Assembly: GCA_002633005.1 (NCBI GenBank)
Contig: NMRA01001049.1
Coordinates: 36,576 to 60,890, forward strand
Reading direction: 5' to 3'
DNA from: Phoronis australis
Taxonomy: Eukaryota > Phoronida > Phoronidae
Length of the DNA stretch: 24,315 bases
Part shown: one piece after another, positions 1 to 8,070 of the stretch
Layout: every line of letters begins with the position of its first letter
Position numbering within the stretch: position 1 is the first letter of the stretch
Notes under the pieces: model-generated
Databases searched by the model: none
The model's input: the letters and a program-made list of their open reading frames with translations, nothing else
Told to the model about the DNA's origin: nothing
Position numbers and translations under genes: made by a program

Positions 1-411
1 AAGTTGGGTCGGGCCAGGAAGCAAACGCGTCTCAGTCTCTCATTACATTTTTTCACTCCCGGCATTCAACGAGCTGACAAGGTATGACACGTGATCTATT
101 TAAATTTAAAAACAGATCATGAAGCCATTCTTTCCAGCGTTGTCCATGGCTTTTACTCCTTGATAGGAAAACCTGTCATTGGCAATTGAACATGACAAAT
201 GATGCGCTTAGTTCATATTTATTTGAGACAGCTAAACTCAGTTCAGTTTTATCCCCCAGTTAATCTAATCCTGTTGTACCGCTGCACATCACGTCACAAG
301 TGTAAAAAGTTATTGAGAGACTCAGGGTTGCATTTATGGCCGGGAACGAATTGTCCGTTTTTTAATCGAGGAAACAAAATGTAGTCACGTTCACGGACTT
401 GAAACAGTACC
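1..411. other. Non-coding stretch, no gene recognised
   Basis: I see no convincing coding sequence, tandem repeat or mobile-element end here. The only ORF of size is AT-rich, with no recognisable domain and no good splice context. Confidence 0.4.
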
Positions 412-604
412 TGTTGATACAGTAAGTGGACTGCCATTCGAGTTTCATAAAGTTCCGCAGTATGACATTTTGCAGCGCGCTAGTATATTTAAAAACATCT
501 GAGTTTTTAGCCAGGTCTTGCGAAATCACGCTTTCAAAGTCAAAATCCTGTTTCTGTTTGAGCCGTGAGAAATTTTGTGGTTGTCGGGTTTCTCTGATTG
601 ACTG
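412..604 (-). CDS. Possible minus-strand exon, unknown protein
   Basis: Read on the minus strand this block is open between a possible acceptor (pyrimidine-poor tract ending in CAATTCAG) and a donor, CAACAG|GTACTG. The predicted peptide is mixed and helix-like, with charged stretches such as RLKQKQDFDFES and a Trp-containing end (MKLEWQSTYCINR). I recognise no domain. Entry is phase 0 and exit phase 2 in this reading. It could be a distal exon of the tentative minus-strand gene seen at 7134-13354, an exon of another gene, or chance openness. The flanking 620-800 is locally GC-richer and holds a CCAAT-type motif. Confidence 0.22.
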
Positions 605-832
605 AATTGACGTGCTCAAATGAACACCCCACGCACTTACCCAGTTCGGCTAAAATTTGGACGTAAGCGACCACTACTTGGGTAATCGCCCACCCCCGAT
701 TTTTGCCAATTTGCAGTTTGAGGGCCCACTGCTGGGATATTTGACCATCTCCCTGTCTCAGGGTTTCCCAATTTAAGTGCCCAGGGCGTTAACCCGCGAG
801 TTCATGGTAGTGAATTCAGTATGCAAAGCCAC

Positions 833-1483
833 GGGAGGGGTGAAGGTGGGACAAAGTATGAAAGTTTAAACTAATTATGTTTGTTTTGATTGGCTTATGT
901 CACTCATGTGTTAAAACCTTGAACAACTTCATAGTATATTCATGGGAATCGTTTAACAAGGTCATGAATTAAATTGTTTCGATATGTCTACCTACACAAG
1001 TAGACCAAAGCTCTGAAAAATTCTGAGGTTCATGAAAAATGAAAGTCATGTTCATTGCTCTGTGACTCATCTTGTTTAAAGCAACATTTTCCAGAACACG
1101 TGGCAGAAAAGTGAACTTTTATTTTTCTGTTTTTTCATAAAGACTATGAAATGCAAACTGCGAAAAGATCCATATCTGGAATTTTATAATATTGCAAATA
1201 TATTTTAATAATGAAACTTTTAATTTAAAGTTGGTATTCATCGCAAGTGTTGAGTTGGTCAAAGACTCATTAATACCGGCACTTATCTATCTTACACAAC
1301 TTTGTGATTCATATTCACAATAATGTTTCTTATACAATAATTGTGTTTTTTTTAAGTCGGTGTTTTTTGTTTGAAAGTGAATGTTTCTAAGGTATGGCCG
1401 ATTTTCTGTACTCGCACCGCTATTTACAGTCTTGACATGGTCACCTCTCTTTTAAAGACGAAAGTCTTTCATGCAGCCTGCTT
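833..1483 (+). repeat. Dispersed repeat family X, copy A
   Basis: This block aligns collinearly and in the same orientation with 12535-13049. Shared anchor words include AGACCAAAGCTCT, GACTCATCTTGTT/CACTCATCTTGTT, TTTCCAGAACA, AAAGATCCATAT, TCATATYCACAA and GCAGCCTGCTT. Copy A is longer by several indels. The copies have diverged substantially, so this is an old interspersed repeat. I found no terminal inverted repeat, target duplication or ORF, so its class is unknown; exact ends are uncertain by tens of bases. Confidence 0.75.
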
Positions 1484-2847
1484 ATCTTTCTAATTTTTAA
1501 GTATATCTGACTGCAAATTATTAAGAGTGACTCCATATAAAAACCAACAGGTAGAGTCTATACCCAAAATCACAGGTTTTCTTGAAACTTAGCACATGAG
1601 TTTGGTTTGTTTAGATGTAGAAAAGCCTCACTTTTTAAAAATTTTCATTCATTATTTTTCTTTTTATGACCTGTTCCTCCATTTTGCAACAAAATTGGGC
1701 GTCGAAGTAGGCATGTTTGAATGCATTCTACTAGCATGTATGGTACGGTCAAAACAAATGAATGATACGAATTGAAAGGGCAATGTCTGAATAATTTAAT
1801 GGCATAATTTTAAAAATCCATTTTTAAATTCGTACGTTTTGAATTTGTGAGGCAAAAACGGCTATTTTTCAGGTTTTCACTGAAGCCATTTTCAGCCAAA
1901 TTTGGCACTCTGTAGCAGCCATAACGCACCTTTCCTGAAATTGACTTCATAATAAGTTGTTCAGTCATTCCTAACCTGTTCATAATCTAAAATAAAAAAT
2001 CTTGCCTCTAATGTAGTTTTTGCGTACGAAGCATTACACGAACTGCACTCTGTCCTTTTGCATGTTCTCAGTTGCCTCTGCTACCAATAGGGGGCTCTTG
2101 GAACATATAATTAGCTTGGAAAACACGACACAAAAACCTTGTATTTTGGAGAAAAGTCAGATAGCATTACTAATTACCATTCTCTGAAAACGGCATTGAT
2201 GATTATTGCTTATTACAAAAAATATGTACGTAAATCAACTGGCATGCGTGCTTCTAAATGATAGATGGAGCTGCTTTTGTTTACGTGGAGACTGAAGACG
2301 CATCTAGAATAAGAACAGTAACACGAGGACCTTGCTATAATTCAAGACTTCGCGAGATATTGCAATGCATTTTAAATGAGAACACATGGTTTTGCATAAA
2401 TTTTAGAGAGGTTCTAGTTTTACTGAACTCACCCCTGCCTTACTCTTATTTTCTATCCGCCTTGTTCGTGCCACAGGCAAAGGAAGGCACCCAAGGTGGA
2501 TATGGCCCCCTAGTGTTCAGTGCAAAAAATCCTTCAACTTGTCAATAGTCATTGTAACTTTGGGTTCATATTGTAATGTCCCTGCTGGTTGCTACAAATT
2601 TTAGTTGCCACCAGTCGCCAGAAATCTGGTGCCCCCCCACACACACCGGGCACCCTAACGCTGAATATTTCTGCCAGCGTGATCATCAGCGGGATAAAAA
2701 GGTACACATTCACAGTCAATTGAAAATAATTCACGAGAGACAATTTTATTAATGACTCATTCATGACTGACATGAAGTAAATAGAAGTAACGGTCTCGAC
2801 TTCATATATCACATATCTTTGACTGGTTGTTATGCTACAAAACAAGG
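1484..2847. other. AT-rich non-coding stretch
   Basis: No supported gene. An ATG-started ORF at 2258-2548 (96 codons) has no recognisable domain, and the minus-strand ORF at 2549-2845 overlaps the 3' end of the decayed C2H2 gene region only by position. A short GC-richer patch near 2600-2660 has a run of C and CA dinucleotides but no clear structure. Confidence 0.4.
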
Positions 2848-4121
2848 CTAAACCTGGAGCTCATTTACCACTTCATTCAGTAAATCTGACGTCATAACAG
2901 CATCTTCACCAGAAATAGCATCGACATAAACATTGTTGCAGACAACCTCGAAAAAATCCACCAATCTGCGATTCACTTAAACTTACAGGTAAACACTTTC
3001 CCAGTAGGTTCTCGTAATGTTTCTTCCATTTTGGCACTTCCGAGGGTGAACGTTTTTACCTGACTTATCACCTTCATCGAATATGTTCGTCGGAAAGTTC
3101 TTAACCTTTACTGAAAATCTTGTTGACCTTTTACCTTTTTTCAATGCCTAACCTATTGCTTCAGCATTCGTCTCATCCAAATAGTACTCTGAGGATGCCT
3201 CAAATGACGTTCCGGTTCTTGCATCTGAAAGCATTTCTGACAACTATCGTGGGATGTGGTCATACGTGGTTTCCCTCTGTAAATGTTCAGTGTGGTTACC
3301 CACATCCAAATGCTGACCTAGTTCTGCGTCTGTAGCAAAAAAATTTCAAGTAACCTTGCTGGGTACAAGGGAACTTTTGTTGAGGCTTTTCACTAGATAC
3401 AATGCCAAACTTAACTCTTGGTGTTGAAAATCCGCCATGTATAGAGATGTTAGTGTGTTTTAGAGAAATAGGCTTCCCATTTTCTCTGTATTTTTAAGAA
3501 ATTACCGTCACCTACATGGAATTATCTCCATATGCGAATTCCTGGGGTGGAATAGTGGGAATTTAGGAATGTTCTTATACCAGGAACTTAGTATTTTGGA
3601 AAAGACTTTGTTGCATTGACTGAACATGCATACACATAACATCCCTTCACACGGCCACTGGAAAGTAATGTTTTTTTCAAATCCAGAAAGTTTATGATAT
3701 TGTTACCTTCGGCTACAAAGTACTTTGCATGTTGTTTGAGTGGAGCGATCTTGCGATCACAGAGATCCTTTCCATTCTGACTTTCACTAAAGTCATATAT
3801 CGAAACAGAAATGCCAGTAGAATTTGACAAGGCTGTTACGTTCAGGGGGAGAGGAGAAGAGTGGTAACATCCAGCATTACCTGACTTCCATGACTGGTCC
3901 TGTTCAGTCAGAAATTCACCGACTCGGGGTAGTACGAGTCCGTACTCTGGCACAGGCCTTGCTTTGTGAGGTACTTTCCTGTATCTCAAATGTTCAGTGG
4001 TATCTTTGACATAACTCACTAAAGCACAAAGCTTTTGTGATCGGATTTTTTGCAGAATAAACTCTAAAGGAACATGAAGGCCCATCGACATCGTCCTCCA
4101 TTTTGTCTTTTTAAAATGCAC
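2848..4121 (-). pseudogene. Decayed C2H2-finger, DDE-like transposon protein
   Basis: Reading the minus strand downward from 4121, a 177-codon open segment contains SGNAGCYH, then YDFSES-NGKDLCDRKIAPLK, then a DLKK...SSGRVKGC stretch. From memory these match, in order, a multi-copy protein family of cnidarians and other animals with SDNAGCYH, YDFSDPQ-GKD-CDRK and GG-KGC motifs; the Asp of SDNAGCYH is Gly here. Beyond the stop near 3588 the homology continues through stops and frameshifts: an IRIWR segment, a remnant C2H2 finger (CTQQGYLKFF, then GQHLDVGNH near 3300), ALKKGKRSTRFS near 3120, FDEGDKSGKN near 3050, a QIGGFF/SRLSA segment near 2955 broken at a T run, and an acidic C-terminus ending in TAG at 2848-2850. 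The order of pieces is intact while the frame is not, so this is a dead copy of one gene. The first ~80 codons of the open segment do not match what I recall and may be inserted sequence. A transposase role for the family is inference. Confidence 0.7.
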
Positions 4122-5025
4122 TTGGTTCTCTCAAAATCAGTCATTACAAATACCAATTCTTACTCGTTTAATCTTAAAGGCATTTATTTCCATTTAAAAG
4201 TTCTTCAGGGTGTTTAAATTAACCTGATAATGTAAAAGAAATGAAAGAATATAAGACGGTTACACGTACATTTTTACATGTCCTTAAACTTAACCTCGGA
4301 GTCAACTGACTCCCTCAGTGGGCATAGGTCATCGGGTTCAGTTTTGATGCTAGCCGTGTAATAAACCCGGAAAACATCTTGTTTTCATTTGAAAGAGTTT
4401 AGACTTGGTTTCTATAACTATTTAAAGCAGACTTCTTGCCTAAAAGTTTGTTCAAATGGTCTGTAAACACTGCTCGTCATTTCCAAACTATGAAAATAGA
4501 CAGTATTGCAAGACAATTTTCACTGAAGCGCAAAGTTGAGGCAAGATTTTTTATTGCTCAGTCATCAAGACTAACTCTTTAACTGTATGTTCAAAACGTC
4601 ACACAAGGCTACAAGGTGTTTTATGGCAGTAAGAAGGTCACAAAAATGGCCACTAAAATTAGCCCCGAAAAGTGGTCTGTGGATTATCTCCCCTGTCAAG
4701 CACAAAACTGTCAGATTTTAATAAATGGCACAGAATTATGCACAATATACGTTGGTTATTTCAGCCACCAAAATATAGCTTTTGATCTATTTTGTATGTT
4801 ACTCATTTTTGTTGCTGAAAACATGCGATTTTTGAGATGGCTAATATGCCCAATTGTGCCATTTTGTGTTATCATGCTCCAGCGGCGAAATTAGGGGTCA
4901 TCGAGTGCACAAAATTTGGCATTTGGGTTTTTGTTAGGATACCTACCCATGTACAAAAAATGAAGTTGTTTTAAATTTTATAGACTGATTTTTGAAAATC
5001 TACTGGTTTTTATATGGTCTGCCTC
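4122..5025. other. Non-coding flank left of Kolobok
   Basis: AT-rich DNA with no supported gene. The ORF at 4616-4894 is hydrophobic and low in complexity with no family match I can name. The text around 4880-5020 has the look of an interspersed repeat, but I found no second copy in the window. Confidence 0.35.
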
Positions 5026-5029
5026 TTAA

Positions 5030-5187
5030 AGGCGAAGGCAACCTTTTTCCATGTCATTTTGAGCTAAAATAGGGTTGGTTGGTTATCCTAGACATATTTT
5101 TCACTTAATTACAGCTTTTCGTAATTTTATTAATAATTCGTCCGCTTTTCCGGAAGTGACGTCTTAGGAGGCAAGCGCTTCCCGCCA
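5030..5187 (+). repeat. Kolobok left terminal inverted repeat
   Basis: 158 bp matching the reverse complement of 6813-6970 without gaps and with about four substitutions (for example GGGTTGG versus AGGTTGG, and GACGTC versus GACGTT). The inner end is GC-rich (CAAGCGCTTCCCGCCA), and similarity stops abruptly after CCCGCCA. Confidence 0.95.
5150..5162 (+). promoter_or_regulatory. ETS+CRE-like composite in left TIR
   Basis: CCGGAAGTGACGT joins an ETS core (CCGGAAGT) to a CRE/ATF half site (TGACGT), a combination known from animal core promoters. It points inward, about 130 bp before the transposase ATG at 5295, and is duplicated in the right TIR. Promoter activity is inferred. Confidence 0.5.
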
Positions 5188-5294
5188 ATTTCTTTTCACA
5201 TAGTCTGACTGTGAGAGCTGCCGAGTCCGTCATTGTTCTACCTCGGTTGTGTTAAGTTCCGTCGTCGTTCGCTTTCATTTACTAGTCAGTCAAC

Positions 5295-6390
5295 ATGCCA
5301 CACTGTTGCTGCTTACCGGGATGTAGTAATTATCGGCTCACGCGCGCTTTGGGAGTACCTTTGCATCGCTTTCCGATGGATGACACACTTCGCTGTACTT
5401 GGCTCGTTCATGTGAAGAGCGCAGCGTTACCCGTCCACGCAACGTACAAAGCAGTGGAGAATTACCGTGTGTGTGGCAAGCACTTTCTGCCGTCCGATTA
5501 CGAAAGGGATTTGTACGCTGAACTGATGAAGATCCCTGCGAAACAACGCTTGAAGAAGGATGCCATTCCGTCTGTGTTGATTCCCGGCAGTGCCCCGTCG
5601 CCACCCCCGAGAAGTGCGTTTTTGAAGCGAGAAGCCTCGCGAGCTGTGGCCAGTACAGTGACTGGAGCCAGTGGAGGCACTTCATCTACTGTCACCCGTG
5701 CCTCCGAACGTACCCCAGAGCGTGCAATTCCTGGAACCAGTAGTGATTCGCCCTGTGCTGTTTTCTCCAGCCCAGAGCCTCTAAGCAGCCCTGCAGCGAT
5801 ATTGAGTAGTGGGAGTGATTACAGGCCCAGTTCGACACCCAGTGAAGAGGACAGTTCGTCGTCCAGTGAACAGATCGGTGAGCCAAACTTTGATAAGTTT
5901 ATTGTGGACTTGTCTAAAGTGTTGGAGCTATTTAGAAGGTGCCAGGTGTGTGGCGAGGGAGTCACACGACACAATGTAAGCAGTTTGGGTGCTCAGGTCA
6001 CCATCCAGTGGGAGTGTGTCACGGGACACTCTGGCAAGTGGGACAGTTGTTCCTCTGTCCGTGGTATGCCGGAGGTCCACTTAACCATGTCCAGTGGTGT
6101 GCTCTTCACTGGAAACACGTTTCAGTCGGTGAAGACAATGATGGACTTTGGAAAAGTCAAGTTTTTTTTCGAAAACAACATTCAACAACATTCAGAATTC
6201 CTATTTAATACCAGTTGTCAATGACGCATACATGTCACAACATCTCGAGTTGGTGGCGGAATTCATGGAGAAGGAGAACTTGTCTGACTCACCAGGGCGG
6301 TCCGCCAAGTATACCACATACACTCTAATGGAGGAAGAGACCAAAAAGATAATTGATGTGGAACTCGGAACAGCACAAGCATTCAATTGA
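5295..6390 (+). pseudogene. Kolobok THAP transposase, frameshifted and truncated
   Basis: The ATG at 5295 opens a THAP domain (residues about 1-97): CLPGC at 6-10, conserved Phe-Pro at 26-27, CGKH at 60-63 and an AIPSVL box at 90-95, the C2CH zinc-binding, DNA-recognising fold. A Ser/Pro/Glu-rich linker follows (about 100-195), then CQVCG at 216-219, C241 and H245 (CVTGHSGKW), a second Cys/His unit typical of these transposases, then VLFTGNTF. At a run of eight T (6162-6169) the frame is lost; one T fewer keeps the family frame, which then runs through SYLIPVV and SDSPG...YTLM to a TGA at 6388-6390. The Asp of DSPG (6286-6288) is probably the first catalytic DDE residue. The rest of the catalytic core is missing. 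Without the shift correction the first frame stops at 6224 (309 codons). Confidence 0.88.
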
Positions 6391-6654
6391 GGTAGGCATA
6401 ACAACGCACACAGTGCATTTGCACCAAGATGTGTCACCACGTCTGTCTTCAGTAGCCGCCTCGTTTCTCTCAACAGCTGCCTGTGCCTGTGTGTACTCTG
6501 CCTCGTTGTACTCGGGCTCAAACATGTACCCACCCACTGAATGTCCGTGAAAAAATTCCTCGTCACCACTGCTGTGAACAAGGTCTCCGTCACTCACACT
6601 ACTGTCACTGTGATACAGGTCACCGACTCCAGCCATTTTCAGCTTACAACACAC
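6325..6654 (-). CDS. P2X7-ballast-like zinc-binding ORF, 5' part
   Basis: A minus-strand ORF inside the transposon, convergent with and overlapping the transposase remnant. The better start is probably the Met at 6636 (MAGVGDL), the seventh codon of the longest frame from 6654. The N-terminus is Ser/Asp-rich, followed by GGYMFEPEYNEAEY, a charged Ala/Glu helix, and then WCKCTVCVVMPTSIECLCC. The YMFEPE word, the C-x-C-x2-C and C-x-CC spacing and the MPT word match the intracellular 'ballast' domain of vertebrate P2X7 and its stand-alone relatives in invertebrates; the cysteines bind zinc in P2X7. After CCSEF (about 6365) the frame runs into sequence that reads as transposase on the other strand, so the C-terminal half is deleted and the final residues are probably not native. 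Function in the transposon is unknown. Confidence 0.78.
   Translation of the reverse strand: MCCKLKMAGVGDLYHSDSSVSDGDLVHSSGDEEFFHGHSVGGYMFEPEYNEAEYTQAQAAVERNEAATEDRRGDTSWCKCTVCVVMPTSIECLCCSEFHINYLFGLFLH
6362..6378. other. Inferred internal deletion junction of Kolobok
   Basis: On the + strand transposase-like residues (TKKIIDVEL) end here; on the - strand ballast-like residues (ECLCCSEF) end here. The two half-genes meet within about 15 bp, which is what a single internal deletion of a longer two-gene element would leave. The exact point cannot be set without a full-length relative. Confidence 0.55.
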
Positions 6655-6812
6655 TAAACAATCCCTAAATCCAACGCAGTTGGGTTCTCTACTAACCTAT
6701 CTTGCCACAGAATACTCGCCGATGGAAAGTGGTGGCGACAATTGGTGAAAAATAGCACAAAATAAAAGTAGAATAGAACAGATTCGCACAGTAAGCTCAA
6801 CGCAAAACCAAG

Positions 6813-6970
6813 TGGCGGGAAGCGCTTGCCTCCTAAAACGTCACTTCCGGAAAAGCGGACGAGTAATTAATAAAATTACGAAAAGCTGTAATTAAGTGAA
6901 AAATATGTCTAAGATAACCAACCAACCTTATTTTAGCTCAAAATGACATGGAAAAAGGTTGCCTTCGCCT
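6813..6970 (-). repeat. Kolobok right terminal inverted repeat
   Basis: Partner of the left TIR, same length, starting at TGGCGGGAAGCGC and ending GCCTTCGCCT immediately before TTAA. Confidence 0.95.
6838..6850 (-). promoter_or_regulatory. ETS+CRE-like composite in right TIR
   Basis: On the minus strand this reads CCGGAAGTGACGT, identical over 13 bp to the left TIR. It faces the ballast-like ORF, whose candidate start codons lie at 6654 and 6636. Confidence 0.5.
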
Positions 6971-7133
6971 TTAATTAGTCAAATCAGTACACAAAATCGC
7001 GAGGTGAGAACGAAACGTGTTCTTACTCTAATTCATTTCTTGACATTTTCCTTTAATTATGTAAGCAAGAGAAATCATGCATCCTGTGACTGCTAGAATA
7101 AAGAGTGGCAAGCTAGAAAATGAGAAATCTTAC

Positions 7134-7265
7134 ATTTCTTGTATCCAAGGATATTAATTGTGGGTAGAATTTTCTCATTAAAAGATGGACGCTCACTATA
7201 ATTAAATTTTGTTCTGGATAAGAATTCTGATAGCATAGTGGGTAGTTTTATTGGTTTTTGACTGC
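7134..7265 (-). CDS. Possible minus-strand exon, unknown protein
   Basis: Flanked by a strong minus-strand donor (AAGAAAT|GTAAGA) and a weak acceptor (GTGCTCAAG|GC). The 43-codon frame includes KLPTMLSEFLSRTKFNYSER and ends ILGYKK; I recognise no domain. Its entry phase (1) fits the exit phase of the candidate exon at 8010-8070, which is the main reason to list it. AT-rich DNA can be open by chance over this length. Confidence 0.28.
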
Positions 7266-7820
7266 CTTGAGCACCCAATCAGCAATTATTCCAGTTAGCT
7301 ATTCAGTTTTGAGTGTTCTTTTAAGGCCAGTTAATTCGTAAAATATACCCATGGACACCCCTACATTGATCTTAAATACCTCCATATTGATGTCGTTCGC
7401 TGGTTACTCTTGGAGATAATTGTAAAGAAGCAGTGTTACTGCTTATCTATTATCCATTCTTGGTTTATTTTTAAGTGGATTTTTATCAAGTAGCTCTGGC
7501 CTTATTTTGGCTCATATTGTTTGTCAGTCAAAATAGGATTCATAGAAAAAACTGACTGTTTATTGCAGTGAGACCTGAGGCTCTACAAGTTGGCTTTTGG
7601 TACAGTGTCATTTTATTCACTGAGCATCATCTTGAGGAATAGTCAACTATTGTAATCCAAGCAAGAATAAAAATCATTTTTCATTTGAATAAGTTGGGAC
7701 CAATTTTATAGCTTTTAAGTTTACGTCAAAATTAAATTTCTTCAATGGGATGCTTGTTTATTGCCGCTTAAAACGGCCTGAAATGATTTAAAAGAAAGTC
7801 ATGATATCATATTAAAATGG

Positions 7821-7873
7821 TTACATTAGAGCAACTATTTTAATGTCATATTAAAATGGTTGCTCTAATGTAA
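7821..7873. repeat. 24-bp inverted repeat with 5-nt loop
   Basis: Left arm 7821-7844 and right arm 7850-7873 are complementary at 23 of 24 positions (arm starts TTACATTAGAGCAAC), separated by GTCAT. The word CATATTAAAATGGTT also occurs as a direct repeat at 7808 and 7847, so the structure probably arose by a local template-switch duplication. It is too short-looped for a typical microRNA precursor. Confidence 0.8.
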
Positions 7874-8009
7874 AAACGAGATTATTTTTGAAATTTTTAT
7901 TCTTTTGGCAGTTTTGTAACATTTGCTGATTTAGGTTTCAATGACACAAGTTATACGATATAGCATTCCAAATTAACTGTGAAAAGTTGATAGTCCATGT
8001 TCAAATTAC

Positions 8010-8070
8010 CTCCTTCCGACTCCTCTCTTGTCAGCTCTGTTGTAGAATCCAATTCGCTTTCTGACTCTGT
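8010..8070 (-). CDS. Possible minus-strand exon, acidic peptide
   Basis: 61 bp between an acceptor (AACTGATTGCAG) and a donor (GGAG|GTAATT) on the minus strand. In phase 0 it encodes TESESELDSTTELTREESEG, an acidic Ser/Thr-rich peptide similar in character to the candidate N-terminal exons at 12376-13354; phases are compatible with joining after the GAAGAG|GTGGGT donor at 12376. One other frame is also open. Confidence 0.38.

Larger units (their letters stand above)
5026..6974 (+). mobile_element. Kolobok DNA transposon, internally deleted
   Basis: The element proper is 5030-6970 (1,941 bp), with TTAA at 5026-5029 and at 6971-6974 as the target site duplication. Its ends, AGGCGAAGGC... and ...GCCTTCGCCT, are the outer tips of 158-bp inverted repeats. 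A TTAA duplication together with a THAP-domain transposase is diagnostic of the Kolobok superfamily; piggyBac also uses TTAA but lacks a THAP domain. The interior has two convergent partial genes: transposase (+) and a P2X7-ballast-like ORF (-). Neither is complete and no second or third DDE-domain acidic residue is present, so this is a non-autonomous deletion derivative. The TIR arms differ at only about four of 158 positions, which suggests a fairly recent insertion. Confidence 0.92.

Noticed and set aside
2258-2548. 96-codon + strand ORF.
   Set aside because: No domain, no splice context, and composition like the surrounding non-coding DNA.
4616-4894. 92-codon hydrophobic ORF.
   Set aside because: AT-driven Phe/Leu/Ile content in non-coding DNA; no family recognised.
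5338-5886. Minus-strand ORFs opposite the THAP transposase.
   Set aside because: Shadows of the transposase frame; the + strand carries the recognisable THAP motifs.
6201-6593. 130-codon minus-strand ORF overlapping the ballast-like ORF.
   Set aside because: Different frame from the one with YMFEPE and the zinc cysteines; no motif of its own.
5026-6974. piggyBac assignment based on TTAA target sites.
   Set aside because: The encoded protein has a THAP domain and Kolobok-type motifs, and no piggyBac-type Cys-rich end is seen.
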